64,000 nt of DNA, taken from NCBI GenBank assembly GCA_016125155.1, contig WGMI01000003.1:124001-188000 (forward strand). Reading direction: 5' to 3'. The DNA comes from a bacterium. Lineage in GTDB: Bacteria > Bacteroidota > Bacteroidia > Flavobacteriales > Schleiferiaceae. This document shows, piece by piece, positions 35,279 through 44,004 of this stretch. The notes under the pieces are model-generated. The model had not been told where the DNA came from. It made no database searches and saw nothing but the letters and a program-made list of their open reading frames with translations. Both the position numbers and the translations under genes were made by a program. How positions within the stretch are numbered: position 1 is the stretch's first letter; every line of letters starts with the position of its first letter.

Positions 35279-35884
35279 TCAGCGACCAGCGGCGTAGCGC
35301 TCGGCTACGGCCTTCCAGTTCACCACGTTCCAGAATGCGGCAATGTAGTCGGGACGGCGGTTTTGGTAGAGCAGGTAATAGGCGTGCTCCCAAACGTCCA
35401 AGCCCAAGATGGGCAGACCAGTACAGCCCACATTGGGCATGAGTGGATTGTCCTGGTTCGGGGTGCTGCACACCTCGACTTTTCCACCTTTGTGGACGCA
35501 CAACCAGGCCCATCCAGAACCGAAGCGCGTTGCAGCGGCCTTGGCGAAGCTCTCCTTGAACGCGTCAAAACCGCCCAAGTCGCGATCGATGGCCGCGGCC
35601 AAATCGCCTTCGGGCTTTCCGCCGGCACCGGGTGCCATGATGCTCCAGAATAAATTATGGTTATAAAAACCACCGCCGTTGTTGCGCACCGCCGCAACAT
35701 CGCTGTGCTCGGCCAAAAGGGCTTCGATGGATTTGCCTTCCATCGGGCCACCCGCAATGGCGTTGTTCAAATTGGTGGTGTAGGCCGCGTGGTGTTTGGT
35801 GTGGTGAATTTCCATAGTGCGCGCATCGATATGAGGTTCGAGCGCATTGTAGGCGTAGGGAAGAGCGGGGAGTTCAAAGGCCAT
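35279..35884 (-). CDS. Fe/Mn superoxide dismutase
   Basis: A 201-residue cytoplasmic enzyme that dismutates superoxide. Metal ligands are seen in [11 protein letters not shown] (first His), NHNLFWSIM (second His), and [21 protein letters not shown] (Asp and third His). The family hallmark RFGSGWAWL is present. Iron or manganese preference cannot be told with certainty. No signal peptide. ATG at 35884, with a strong TTG-N17-TAACTTTG promoter 28 bases upstream. Confidence 0.95.
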   Translation of the reverse strand: MAFELPALPYAYNALEPHIDARTMEIHHTKHHAAYTTNLNNAIAGGPMEGKSIEALLAEHSDVAAVRNNGGGFYNHNLFWSIMAPGAGGKPEGDLAAAIDRDLGGFDAFKESFAKAAATRFGSGWAWLCVHKGGKVEVCSTPNQDNPLMPNVGCTGLPILGLDVWEHAYYLLYQNRRPDYIAAFWNVVNWKAVAERYAAGR

Positions 35885-35912
35885 AGCGGGACGTTGTTTT
35901 GGGTTTGGTGTT

Positions 35913-35940
35913 CAAAGTTAAGCCACCCATTCGGGCTCAA
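35913..35940 (-). promoter_or_regulatory. Promoter of the superoxide dismutase gene
   Basis: On the minus strand TTG (35938-35940), a 17-base spacer, then TAACTTTG (35913-35920). Both elements and spacing match the Bacteroidota consensus. It is the best promoter seen in this window. Confidence 0.7.
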
Positions 35941-35966
35941 GGGCGAAAGACAGATATTTGACCCCC

Positions 35967-36824
35967 ATGCGCCGCAAACCACGTTTTAAGGTTTTCCAGA
36001 GGCTGAGGAACAAATACCGCCTCGTGGTTTTGAACGATGAGACGTTCGAGGAAAAACTCTCGTTCAAGCTCAGCCGACTCAATGTGTTTGTCGCAGGGGG
36101 CATCTTGTCTTTTGTGCTCATTGCCGGCACGACGCTGCTGATTGCCTATACTCCTCTGCGCGAGTACATTCCGGGCTACTCATCGGCCGCACTCAAAAGG
36201 ACCGCCCGCGCGCTCGCCCTGCGCACCGATTCGCTTGAACTGCATTATCAGCAAACCGAACAGTACCTTAATACCCTCAAGCGCATCATTGAACAAAAGC
36301 CCTTGGATACCGTGCCGGCTCTGGTTGTCGTACCCCCGAGCCCTCCGTCGGAAGGCAGTCTAATGCCCGGTGCCCGAGATTCGAACCTCAGGGCCTATGT
36401 GGAAAGGGAGGAGCGCTACACCATCAGCGCGAAGACGGCCACGCGCGCCATCGAAAATCTCTCGTTCTTCAGCCCGGTCAAGGGCATCGTTTCCCGAAAA
36501 TTCGAACACGGGCGCAAACATGTCGGCATCGACATTCTCTCGGAAAAAAACGCCCCGGTCAAGTCGTGTTTGGATGGGGTGGTGGTGTTTGCAGAGTGGA
36601 CCACCGAAACCGGCTATGTCCTGATTGTCCAACATGAAAATGAGTTAATGAGCGCGTACAAACACAACAGTGCGCTGCTCAAAAGGCAGGGCGATCCGGT
36701 CCGGGCGGGAGAACCCGTCGCCATTATCGGCAATTCCGGAGAGCAGTCGAATGGACCGCATTTGCACTTCGAGCTCTGGCACAAAGGCTACGCGCTCGAT
36801 CCAGAAACCTTGATGCGTTTTTGA
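35967..36824 (+). CDS. M23 family peptidoglycan metallopeptidase, membrane anchored
   Basis: A 285-residue LytM/M23 endopeptidase. A cytoplasmic basic N-terminus is followed by one transmembrane segment (about residues 36-58, VFVAGGILSFVLIAGTTLLIAY), a short helical linker, and the LytM domain. Zinc-site motifs are intact: GRKHVGIDILSEK (H and D) and NGPHLHFELW (HxH). It should cut cross-links in the periplasmic murein. Start ATG at 35967; the frame also offers a TTG at 35958. The stop is two bases before the GH3-family gene start, so the two are co-transcribed. Confidence 0.9.
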   Translation: MRRKPRFKVFQRLRNKYRLVVLNDETFEEKLSFKLSRLNVFVAGGILSFVLIAGTTLLIAYTPLREYIPGYSSAALKRTARALALRTDSLELHYQQTEQYLNTLKRIIEQKPLDTVPALVVVPPSPPSEGSLMPGARDSNLRAYVEREERYTISAKTATRAIENLSFFSPVKGIVSRKFEHGRKHVGIDILSEKNAPVKSCLDGVVVFAEWTTETGYVLIVQHENELMSAYKHNSALLKRQGDPVRAGEPVAIIGNSGEQSNGPHLHFELWHKGYALDPETLMRF

Positions 36825-36826
36825 CC

Positions 36827-38317
36827 ATGGGATGGATGAGAAGAGCCTTGGCCCGGGCCTATGCGGACCTCAACCACCGCCGTACCCAAGAATGGAAAAG
36901 TCGGGCCGTTGAAACCCAAGCCGCTTGGAGACAGCGATTGCTGCGCGAAGCAGCCTCTACCGAATTTGGGCAAGAACACGGTTTTGACCGCATTCGAATG
37001 GCTTCGGCTTTCGCCGAGCGCATTCCGAGACGCGACTACGAGGCCCTGAAGCCCTGGGTCGATCGAATGGTCCAAGGGGCCCCCTCGGTATTGTGGCCGG
37101 GGCGACCGCTGTACTACGCCAAAACCTCGGGAACCACCTCGGGCACCAAATACATCCCCATTTCAAGGGAAAGTATGCCTTATCACATTCGTTCGGCCCG
37201 AGAAGCGCTGCTCGAGTACATACACCACAGCGGGAATGCGCGTTTTACCGAGGGCAAGATGATTTTTCTGCAGGGAAGCCCCGAGATGTACCCCACCGAG
37301 GGGGTACTCACCGGTCGCCTTTCGGGCATTGTGGCCCACCACGTGCCTTCTTATCTCCAAAAAAACCGGCTGCCGAGTTGGGAGACCAATTGCATCGACG
37401 ATTGGGAAACCAAGGTGGACGCCATTGTGCGCGAAACCAAAGGCCAAGACATGCGGCTTATTTCGGGCATTCCGCCCTGGGTGCAGATGTATTTCGAACG
37501 CCTGCTCGATGCCACGGGCAAACAGACGGTGCGCGAAGTGTTTCCGCATTTTTCGCTGTTCGTTACGGGCGGGGTGGCCTACGAGCCCTACCGGGCTACC
37601 ATGGAGCGGCTCATCGGCGGCCCGATCGACAAAGTAGAGACCTATCCGGCCTCGGAGGGATTTATCGCCTACGACGATTCCAGCGGGGCCCCGGGACTTC
37701 AGCTGCTCACCGACCACGGCATTTACTTTGAATTTGTGCCCGCCGACAAGGTGTTTGAACCCGATGCACCCCGATTGGGTCTGGAGGAAGTGGAATTGGG
37801 CGTGAACTACGCAGTGGTGATGAGCACCAACGCGGGTTTGTGGGCCTACGAAATCGGGGATACGGTCGAGTTCGTCTCGCTCCATCCCTTTCGCATTGTG
37901 GTGAGTGGGCGCACCAAGCACTTTATTTCGGCTTTTGGAGAGCACGTCATCGGGAGCGAAGTGGAGGCGGCTCTTCAGGCGGCTTGTGCGCACAGCGGAG
38001 CCCGGGTGCTCGAGTTTACCGTGGCCCCTCAGGTGGCTCCAGCCGAAGGGTTGCCCTACCACGAATGGTTTGTTGCCTTCGACCAACTCCCCTCCGACCC
38101 CGCCCTGTTCAACCGCGTTCTCGATGAAACGCTTCAGGCCAAAAACACCTACTATCAGGATTTAATCCAGGGGGGCATTTTGCGCCAGGCCGTGGTTCGA
38201 TCGCTGGGCCGAGAGGCGTTTAACGACTATATGCGCAGCCAGGGAAAACTCGGAGGACAAAACAAACTGCCCCGGCTTTCGAACGACCGCCGAATCGTGG
38301 ATGCGTTGAAATACTAA
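36827..38317 (+). CDS. GH3 auxin-responsive promoter family protein (acyl-adenylating)
   Basis: A 496-residue member of the GH3 superfamily, ANL-type adenylating enzymes that in plants join amino acids to hormones. The ATP-binding P-loop is YAKTSGTTSGTKYIPIS (about residues 89-105), the central block is FVTGGVAYEPYRATMERLIGG then YPASEGFIAYDD, and the later block is YEIGDTVEFVSLHPFRIVVSGRTKHFISAFGEHV. Bacterial members, common in Bacteroidota, have no established substrate. Start ATG at 36827, three bases after the M23 stop, so it belongs to that operon. It converges with rnhA, sharing CTAA at 38314-38317. Confidence 0.9.
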   Translation: MGWMRRALARAYADLNHRRTQEWKSRAVETQAAWRQRLLREAASTEFGQEHGFDRIRMASAFAERIPRRDYEALKPWVDRMVQGAPSVLWPGRPLYYAKTSGTTSGTKYIPISRESMPYHIRSAREALLEYIHHSGNARFTEGKMIFLQGSPEMYPTEGVLTGRLSGIVAHHVPSYLQKNRLPSWETNCIDDWETKVDAIVRETKGQDMRLISGIPPWVQMYFERLLDATGKQTVREVFPHFSLFVTGGVAYEPYRATMERLIGGPIDKVETYPASEGFIAYDDSSGAPGLQLLTDHGIYFEFVPADKVFEPDAPRLGLEEVELGVNYAVVMSTNAGLWAYEIGDTVEFVSLHPFRIVVSGRTKHFISAFGEHVIGSEVEAALQAACAHSGARVLEFTVAPQVAPAEGLPYHEWFVAFDQLPSDPALFNRVLDETLQAKNTYYQDLIQGGILRQAVVRSLGREAFNDYMRSQGKLGGQNKLPRLSNDRRIVDALKY

Positions 38318-38784
38318 TGCCCTCCGGGAACGGGGTGATCGCGTTCGTACCCCAGGTCGATTGAATGAGGGCCTTGTTGCGCGGCCTGGACGGCGAGCCG
38401 ATCGCATCGTTCGTTGTACGGGTGGCCGTTGTGCCCGCGGATCCAGCGAAAGCGGATGTTCAAACTGCGGTGAATCTTTAAATAGCGCTGCCACAAATCA
38501 GCATTGGCCTTGCCCGCAAATTGCTTGCGCTCCCACCCAAAGACCCAGTTTTTGACAATGGCGTCGATTACGTAACGCGAATCGCTTACCACTTCAATCG
38601 GCAAATCGGGGCGTTTGATCGCTTCGAGTCCCGCGATGATGGCCATAAGCTCCATGCGGTTGTTGGTGGTATAGCGATAGGCGCCCACCAACGCCTTTTC
38701 CTGGCCTTCGTAAGTCAAAATGGCGGCAAATCCGCCCGGACCCGGATTCCCCAGCGCGCTGCCGTCCGTGTAGAGTACAATCAA
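38314..38784 (-). CDS. rnhA: Ribonuclease HI
   Basis: A 156-residue enzyme that cuts RNA in RNA-DNA hybrids. The catalytic acidic residues are seen in YTDGSALGNPGPGGFA (D), NNRMELMAIIAGLEAI (E), VVSDSRYVIDAI (D), and in the C-terminal WIRGHNGHPYNERCDRLA (H and D). The start is taken as the TTG at 38784, giving MIVLYTDGS as in most family members and overlapping the purN stop as TTGA. A GTG at 38814 is the alternative and would overlap purN by 34 bases. It is co-transcribed with purN. Confidence 0.92.
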   Translation of the reverse strand: MIVLYTDGSALGNPGPGGFAAILTYEGQEKALVGAYRYTTNNRMELMAIIAGLEAIKRPDLPIEVVSDSRYVIDAIVKNWVFGWERKQFAGKANADLWQRYLKIHRSLNIRFRWIRGHNGHPYNERCDRLAVQAAQQGPHSIDLGYERDHPVPGGH

Positions 38785-39359
38785 TCTTCGGAGTCCAGTT
38801 CGCTCACCACCCACTCGATGACCGAAGGGTAATGGCGGTGCTCGAGTTCCTGCACTTTGTAGGCCACATCTTCCGGACTGTCTTCCAAATCGACCTCGAC
38901 CGAGTCCTGAAAAATAACTTCGCCTTCGTCGTAGTCCTCGTTGACAAAGTGAATGGTGATGCCGGTTTCCTCCTCTTCGTTTTCCACTACTGCCCGGTGC
39001 ACATGCATCCCATACATGCCCTCGCCCCCGTAGTCGGGGAGCAGCGCCGGATGAATGTTGACCACCCGATTCGGAAATTCGGAGAGCAAATCGGCGGGAA
39101 TCTTCTTGAGGAAGCCCGCGAGCACAATCAAGTCGATGGCACTGGCCTTGAGCTTCGACAACACCGTGCCGTTGTTGAGCTCGTCGATGCTGAAGAACAT
39201 GCCCGGAATCGAATGCTCTTTGGCCCGTTTCAAAATGCCGGCATCCTTGCGGTTGCTCAGCACCAAGGTGACCCTCGCCACATCGCTGTCCGAGAAGTGC
39301 TGAATGATGTTTTCGGCATTGGTTCCCTTGCCCGAGCCGAAGATGGCGATGCGCTTCAT
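38781..39359 (-). CDS. purN: Phosphoribosylglycinamide formyltransferase
   Basis: A 192-residue PurN, which transfers a formyl group from 10-formyl-THF to GAR in purine synthesis. Seen are IAIFGSGKGTNAENI, VLAGFLKKIP, the catalytic asparagine-histidine stretch RVVNIHPALLPDYGGEGMYGMHVHRAV, and ETGITIHFVNEDYDEGEVIFQ with the catalytic Asp. Length is standard. ATG at 39359, preceded by a good promoter at 39397-39424. It is divergent from acpP. Confidence 0.95.
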   Translation of the reverse strand: MKRIAIFGSGKGTNAENIIQHFSDSDVARVTLVLSNRKDAGILKRAKEHSIPGMFFSIDELNNGTVLSKLKASAIDLIVLAGFLKKIPADLLSEFPNRVVNIHPALLPDYGGEGMYGMHVHRAVVENEEEETGITIHFVNEDYDEGEVIFQDSVEVDLEDSPEDVAYKVQELEHRHYPSVIEWVVSELDSED

Positions 39360-39396
39360 TTCTTTAAGTCAGGTGGCCTTGTCGGCTATCACGGCT

Positions 39397-39424
39397 CAAA
39401 AATAGTCGAAGCATCGAATGCAAA
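39397..39424 (-). promoter_or_regulatory. Promoter of purN-rnhA
   Basis: On the minus strand TTTG (39421-39424), a 16-base spacer, then TATTTTTG (39397-39404), an exact -7 box. The start codon follows 37 bases later. Confidence 0.6.
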
Positions 39425-39488
39425 ACATTGGGCGATGCGCGCCGATTCGCTTTCTTTGTCGGCTGTAATAACCAATTCCTGAAAAGGC

Positions 39489-39728
39489 ATGTCTGATATC
39501 GCATCGCGCGTAAAGGCCATCATCGTTGAAAAACTCGGCGTAGACGAGAACGAAGTGACCATCGAAGCCAGCTTCACCAACGACCTCGGAGCCGATTCTC
39601 TCGACACGGTCGAGCTGATTATGGAGTTCGAAAAAGAATTTGACATTCAAATTCCGGACGACCAAGCGGAAAACATTGCTTCGGTCGGCCAGGCCATTTC
39701 GTATATCGAGGAGGCCACTAAAGGCTAA
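39489..39728 (+). CDS. acpP: Acyl carrier protein
   Basis: A 79-residue acidic protein. The phosphopantetheine-bearing serine is in the motif [18 protein letters not shown] (Ser near residue 38), preceded by [16 protein letters not shown]. It carries growing acyl chains for fatty acid and lipid A synthesis. fabF follows after five bases, then rnc, forming the classical acpP-fabF-rnc order. Confidence 0.97.
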   Translation: MSDIASRVKAIIVEKLGVDENEVTIEASFTNDLGADSLDTVELIMEFEKEFDIQIPDDQAENIASVGQAISYIEEATKG

Positions 39729-39733
39729 TCGCG

Positions 39734-40987
39734 ATGTCTTTGAAGCGCGTGGTTGTTACCGGAATGGGGATGATAAGCCCCATCGGGAACTCGCTCGACA
39801 CTTTTTGGAGTGCGATGGTGGCGGGCACCAGTGGAGCCGCCCCGATTACCCTATTCGATTCCACGCACTTCAAGACCCGATTCGCCTGCGAGGTCAAGGG
39901 GTTTGACCCCCTTGAGTATGTCGATAAGAAAGAGGTCCGCAAAATGGATCGCTTTACGCAGTTTGCCATTGCCGCCAGCGACGAAGCCATGCGAGATGCT
40001 GGCATCGAAGAAAGCAAGGTAGACAAAGACCGGGTAGGGGTTATTTGGGGCGCCGGCATTGGCGGTCTGGATACTTTTTTAACGGAAGCACGCGGGTACA
40101 CCGAAGGGGGACAAATTCCTCGGTTCAATCCCTTCTTTATTCCCAAGGTTATTTCCGACATCGCACCGGGCATGATCAGCATTCGCCATGGATTGCGCGG
40201 AATGAATTTCGCCACGGTTTCGGCCTGCGCTTCTAGCACCAATGCACTGATTGACGCCATGAACTACATCCGTCTGGGCAAGGCGGAAGTGATTGTGGCG
40301 GGTGGATCGGAGGCCACGGTGACGGAAGCCGGTGTGGGTGGATTCAACGCCATGCATGCCTTGTCTACCCGAAACGACGATCCCCTGAGGGCTTCGAGGC
40401 CCTTTGACAAAGAGCGGGACGGATTTGTACTCGCTGAGGGAGCGGCCTGTTTGATCATCGAAGAATTGGAGCATGCCAAAGCCCGAGGCGCCAAAATTTA
40501 TGCGGAGCTGGTTGGAGGCGGAATGTCTGCAGATGCCCATCACCTGACCGCACCCCATCCCGAGGGCCTTGGGGCCAAATTGGTCATGCAGCGGGTGTTG
40601 GAAGACGCCCAGATGAGGCCAGAAGACATCGACTACATCAATGTGCACGGAACCAGTACACCGCTGGGAGACATCGCCGAAATCAAGGCGATTCTCAATG
40701 TGTTTGGAGAAGAGGCCTACCGGGTTAACATCAGCAGCACCAAATCCATGACGGGGCATTTGCTCGGAGCCGCAGGGGCGCTCGAAGCCTCGGCAGCGGT
40801 GCTTTCGATTGTGCACGGTGTGGTGCCACCGACCATCAACCACAGCACGCCCGATCCCGACATCGATCCCCGCCTCAATTTGACCTTGAATGTGGCCCAA
40901 AAGCGCGAGGTACGGGCGGCGATCAGCAATACGTTCGGATTCGGAGGGCACAACGCCTCGGTCTTGTTTAAGAAGTACGAAGCCTAG
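39734..40987 (+). CDS. fabF: 3-oxoacyl-ACP synthase II
   Basis: A 417-residue condensing enzyme that elongates acyl-ACP with malonyl-ACP. The catalytic cysteine is in TVSACASSTNALIDAM, the two histidines are in NVHGTSTPLGD and NTFGFGGHNAS, and the conserved lysine is in STKSMTGHLLGAAGALE. RVVVTGMGMISPIGNSLDTFW is the typical start. It is transcribed with acpP upstream, and its stop TAG overlaps the rnc GTG start as TAGTG. Confidence 0.97.
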   Translation: MSLKRVVVTGMGMISPIGNSLDTFWSAMVAGTSGAAPITLFDSTHFKTRFACEVKGFDPLEYVDKKEVRKMDRFTQFAIAASDEAMRDAGIEESKVDKDRVGVIWGAGIGGLDTFLTEARGYTEGGQIPRFNPFFIPKVISDIAPGMISIRHGLRGMNFATVSACASSTNALIDAMNYIRLGKAEVIVAGGSEATVTEAGVGGFNAMHALSTRNDDPLRASRPFDKERDGFVLAEGAACLIIEELEHAKARGAKIYAELVGGGMSADAHHLTAPHPEGLGAKLVMQRVLEDAQMRPEDIDYINVHGTSTPLGDIAEIKAILNVFGEEAYRVNISSTKSMTGHLLGAAGALEASAAVLSIVHGVVPPTINHSTPDPDIDPRLNLTLNVAQKREVRAAISNTFGFGGHNASVLFKKYEA

Positions 40988-41799
40988 TGAATCTCAAAAG
41001 GCTGTGGAACGCCATCTTCTCCACGGCTCCCCATCCCAAACACCCTGCTCGCCCCTCTCGTCGCCCACCAAAGGGCACAAGGGGCGCAAAGGGCGGCGGA
41101 AATCGGATTCCGAACGCCCCCAAAGCCGATAAACCTCCACTCGCGCAATTGCTCGGTTTCCGCCCCGGCAAACCCGAGATTTATGAAATCGCCTTTCGGC
41201 ACAGTTCGTCTACCGATCCTGCGGCCAAGGCGTTGAACAACCAGCGGTTGGAGTACTTGGGCGACGCCATTCTCGGTGCTGCCGTGGCCGACTATCTCTA
41301 TCAGCGGTTGCCCGGGCGCAACGAGGGCTATTTGACCCAAATGCGCTCAAAAATTGTTAGCCGCAGGAGTCTGAACGAAATCGGGTCCAAAATGCAGCTG
41401 CACCGCTTTATCGAGAGCCGGTTGCGCCGTCCGGAAAAGGGAGAGTCCGTGCTGGGCGATGCGCTCGAGGCGCTGATTGGGGCCGTCTACATCGACAAAG
41501 GCTTTGACGGGGCGCGAAAGTTTGTCGTAGAACGCATCATCGAGCGCTTTATCAACTTCGAAGAGCTCGATCAGCAGGTGATCAGCTATAAGGGAAAGCT
41601 CATCGAATGGGCGCAAAAGCACAAAAAGCGGTTTCAGATCAAGGTCGCCCAAGAAGAAGGTGTTCGCCCCGATCGTCCCAAGTTTGTCTGCGAAATTTGG
41701 GTAGACGACCAATTGGTGTCGACCTCGAACGCCGGATCCAAGAAAAAGGCGGAGGAAAAAACGGCCGCAATGGCGTATTCCAAACTCGGATTGGGTTGA
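40987..41799 (+). CDS. rnc: Ribonuclease III
   Basis: A 270-residue double-strand-specific RNase. The catalytic signature is NQRLEYLGDAILGAAVADYLY (about residues 77-97), with the second acidic cluster GDALEALIGAVYIDKG. A C-terminal dsRNA-binding domain ends GSKKKAEEKTAAMAYSKL. The first 45 or so residues are a basic, proline-rich extension (HPARPSRRPPKGTRGAKGGG) that most RNase III proteins lack; its DNA is low-complexity and A/G-rich. The start is GTG at 40987, overlapping the fabF stop. Confidence 0.95.
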   Translation: MNLKRLWNAIFSTAPHPKHPARPSRRPPKGTRGAKGGGNRIPNAPKADKPPLAQLLGFRPGKPEIYEIAFRHSSSTDPAAKALNNQRLEYLGDAILGAAVADYLYQRLPGRNEGYLTQMRSKIVSRRSLNEIGSKMQLHRFIESRLRRPEKGESVLGDALEALIGAVYIDKGFDGARKFVVERIIERFINFEELDQQVISYKGKLIEWAQKHKKRFQIKVAQEEGVRPDRPKFVCEIWVDDQLVSTSNAGSKKKAEEKTAAMAYSKLGLG

Positions 41800-42287
41800 A
41801 AAAGCACCGCTTAGATTGGGCCCCAGAGGCGGGATCGATGCGGTATTTGGCTTTGCGCAGCCCCCTTGAAAACTTCACCCTGGCATTTCGACTCCATCAA
41901 GTGAGTGGTGCGGCATTTGCGCGGAATCAAGAGGACCACACCATCGAAGAACGGGGTCAAACCGCTTGCTTTGCGCTGTTTCGAGGCTTCGATCCCCATA
42001 GTGGGGCGGCGGTGGTCTTGGTCGAGACCCAAGGCTGGTATACGAGCCCCCCTGAAACGACCGAGAACCCCGGGCTCTTTGGTCCCGAAACCCTGCTCCA
42101 AACGCGGGAAGCCACCTTGCTCAAGGACGGAGGCTCGGCCGATTTTTTGCTCTGTCTCGAAGAGGCCGAACCCGAGGCCGTCGATCGCTGGGCCGCTTGG
42201 GCCAAAGGCTGCCAAGGGGTCGAGGCGGTTTTTCACTTTGCACCCGCACATTCTCGCGATCAAGAGCGTTTGATGTTCGACTTTTGA
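41796..42287 (+). CDS. IPExxxVDY-type family protein
   Basis: A 163-residue protein between rnc and pyk, the usual place of the IPExxxVDY family in flavobacteria. Its beginning KKHRLDWAPE followed by YLALRSPLENFTLAFRLHQVSGAAFARNQEDH matches that family's pattern (KKHKL, then LEdyrLAYlLNK). The start is the TTG at 41796 overlapping the rnc stop as TTGA; the open frame further upstream is inside rnc and discarded. No catalytic motif is visible and the function is unknown. Co-transcription with rnc is near certain from the overlap. Confidence 0.75.
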   Translation: MKKHRLDWAPEAGSMRYLALRSPLENFTLAFRLHQVSGAAFARNQEDHTIEERGQTACFALFRGFDPHSGAAVVLVETQGWYTSPPETTENPGLFGPETLLQTREATLLKDGGSADFLLCLEEAEPEAVDRWAAWAKGCQGVEAVFHFAPAHSRDQERLMFDF

Positions 42288-42322
42288 CCCGACAAACGAC
42301 CGTTTAAAACACCCCCCGCCCC

Positions 42323-43747
42323 ATGCACTTCAACAAGACCAAAATAGTCGCCACCATTGGACCCGCCAGCGATTCCGTCGAAAAGCTGCGCGAGCTGGCA
42401 CTGGCTGGGGTCAATGTGTTTCGCATCAACTTTTCGCACGGTTCGCACGATGAGGCCCGGGAAATTGTGCGCCGCATTCGTAAGGTAGACGCCGAAACCC
42501 AAAAACACCTCGCCATTCTGGCCGATTTGCAGGGGCCCAAACTCCGAATCGGGGTCGTAGAAGAAGGGGCCTTGCTGCAGGTAGGCGATCGGTTGAGTTT
42601 TACGAATACGCCGGGCGTGGGTACGAACAAGCGGGTGTACATGACCTACGAGCGGTTTCCCCAGGACGTCAAGGTGGGCGAAACCGTCTTGCTGGACGAT
42701 GGCAAACTGCTGCTCAAGGTGGTGGAAACCAACGGGGTCGACGAAGTGGTCGGGGAGGTAGTTCAAGGAGGCCCTCTCAAAAGCAAAAAAGGGGTCAACT
42801 TGCCCAATACGCGCATTTCGCTTCCGTGTTTGACCGAAAAGGACCTTGCCGACCTGGAAGTGGCGCTCGAAATGGAAGTGGAGTGGATTGGGCTTTCGTT
42901 TGTGCGCAATGCCCAGGACGTTTACGAATTGCGTCAACGCATCGAAGAGAAAGGGTCGCATTCGCGCATCATCGCCAAAATTGAAAAGCCCGAAGCCGTA
43001 GTCGACATCGACAACATTATCGAAGCTACCGATGGGGTGATGGTGGCCCGGGGCGATTTGGGGGTCGAAGTCCCCATGCAGGGGGTTCCGCTCATCCAGA
43101 AAATGATTGTGAGCAAATGCCACAAGGCCGCCAAGCCGGTGATTATCGCCACCCAGATGATGGAGACCATGATTACCAGCATGACGCCTACGCGGGCCGA
43201 GGTCAACGATGTGGCCAACTCGGTCCTCGATGGGGCCGACGCTATGATGTTGAGCGGAGAGACCTCGGTGGGTCAGTATCCGGTCGAGGTGGTCAAGACC
43301 ATGCACAAAATCATTGCGCACATCGAGGAGACGAGCGAATCGAAAAACCGGGTCGAGAATGTGCCCCGCTACCGGAACGAGCGCTTTATCACAGATTCGA
43401 TTTGCTACAACGCCGCCAAGATTGCGGATCAGATTGGGGCGGCAGGCATCTTAACCATGACGCATTCGGGCTATACAGCGTTCCGAATTTCGTCCCACCG
43501 TCCGAGGACCAACATCCTGGTTTTTACAGCCAACCGCACCATTTTGAACACGTTGAGTCTGATTTGGGGGGTACGCGGCTTTTACTACGACAACCACGCC
43601 TCTACCGATCAAACCTTTAGCGAGATCCTCCAAATGGTGGTCGACAAGTCGATTGTCCGCAAAGGCGATTTGGTGGTCAAAATTGCCTCGATGCCGATTG
43701 GCGAAATGGGAATGACCAATACGCTGAAAATCGGACAGGTACATTAA
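42323..43747 (+). CDS. pyk: Pyruvate kinase
   Basis: A 474-residue glycolytic enzyme making pyruvate and ATP from phosphoenolpyruvate. Seen are KTKIVATIGPASDS, FRINFSHGSHDEA, LADLQGPKLRIG, the catalytic lysine motif RIIAKIEKPEAV, VMVARGDLGVEV, and ATQMMETMITSMTPTRAEVNDVANSVLDGADAMMLSGETS. The C-terminal regulatory domain is complete. It follows the IPExxxVDY gene by 35 bases with no obvious promoter, so it may be the last gene of the acpP operon. Confidence 0.97.
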   Translation: MHFNKTKIVATIGPASDSVEKLRELALAGVNVFRINFSHGSHDEAREIVRRIRKVDAETQKHLAILADLQGPKLRIGVVEEGALLQVGDRLSFTNTPGVGTNKRVYMTYERFPQDVKVGETVLLDDGKLLLKVVETNGVDEVVGEVVQGGPLKSKKGVNLPNTRISLPCLTEKDLADLEVALEMEVEWIGLSFVRNAQDVYELRQRIEEKGSHSRIIAKIEKPEAVVDIDNIIEATDGVMVARGDLGVEVPMQGVPLIQKMIVSKCHKAAKPVIIATQMMETMITSMTPTRAEVNDVANSVLDGADAMMLSGETSVGQYPVEVVKTMHKIIAHIEETSESKNRVENVPRYRNERFITDSICYNAAKIADQIGAAGILTMTHSGYTAFRISSHRPRTNILVFTANRTILNTLSLIWGVRGFYYDNHASTDQTFSEILQMVVDKSIVRKGDLVVKIASMPIGEMGMTNTLKIGQVH

Positions 43748-43892
43748 CCGCGCTTCGGGTTTGTCCCATTGAGAAACCCACCGACTTCCATCGAAGGATG
43801 CTTTTGCATGACAGAGATTGCCTGGGCACTACCGGATGGGTCTGAACCGATCATAGGTTAGGATCGGGACTGGAGGACTGGGCGCTATCGTT

Positions 43893-43923
43893 CGGCAAGG
43901 TGCCGGAAAGTGTCCGTTTTTTT
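43893..43923 (+). terminator. Possible terminator after pyk
   Basis: CGGCA-AGG-TGCCG (43893-43905) is followed by a short CGGA/TCCG hairpin (43904-43916) and seven T (43917-43923). The stems are weak and the site is about 150 bases past the pyk stop. The remainder of 43748-43991 holds only a CCGATC/GATCGG hairpin (43847-43867) and no gene. Confidence 0.3.
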
Positions 43924-44004
43924 GGATGAGCCGCTATGTAACCGACAGTACGGACTATCCTAAACTCTTCGAAAATCCAATATCCCTTTCCATGAGCGAT
44001 CCAC

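Noticed and set aside
36376..36400. tRNA-like TPsiC arm (GAGGTTCGAATCTC on the minus strand)
   Set aside because: It lies inside the M23 peptidase coding sequence. No acceptor stem or anticodon arm can be drawn around it.
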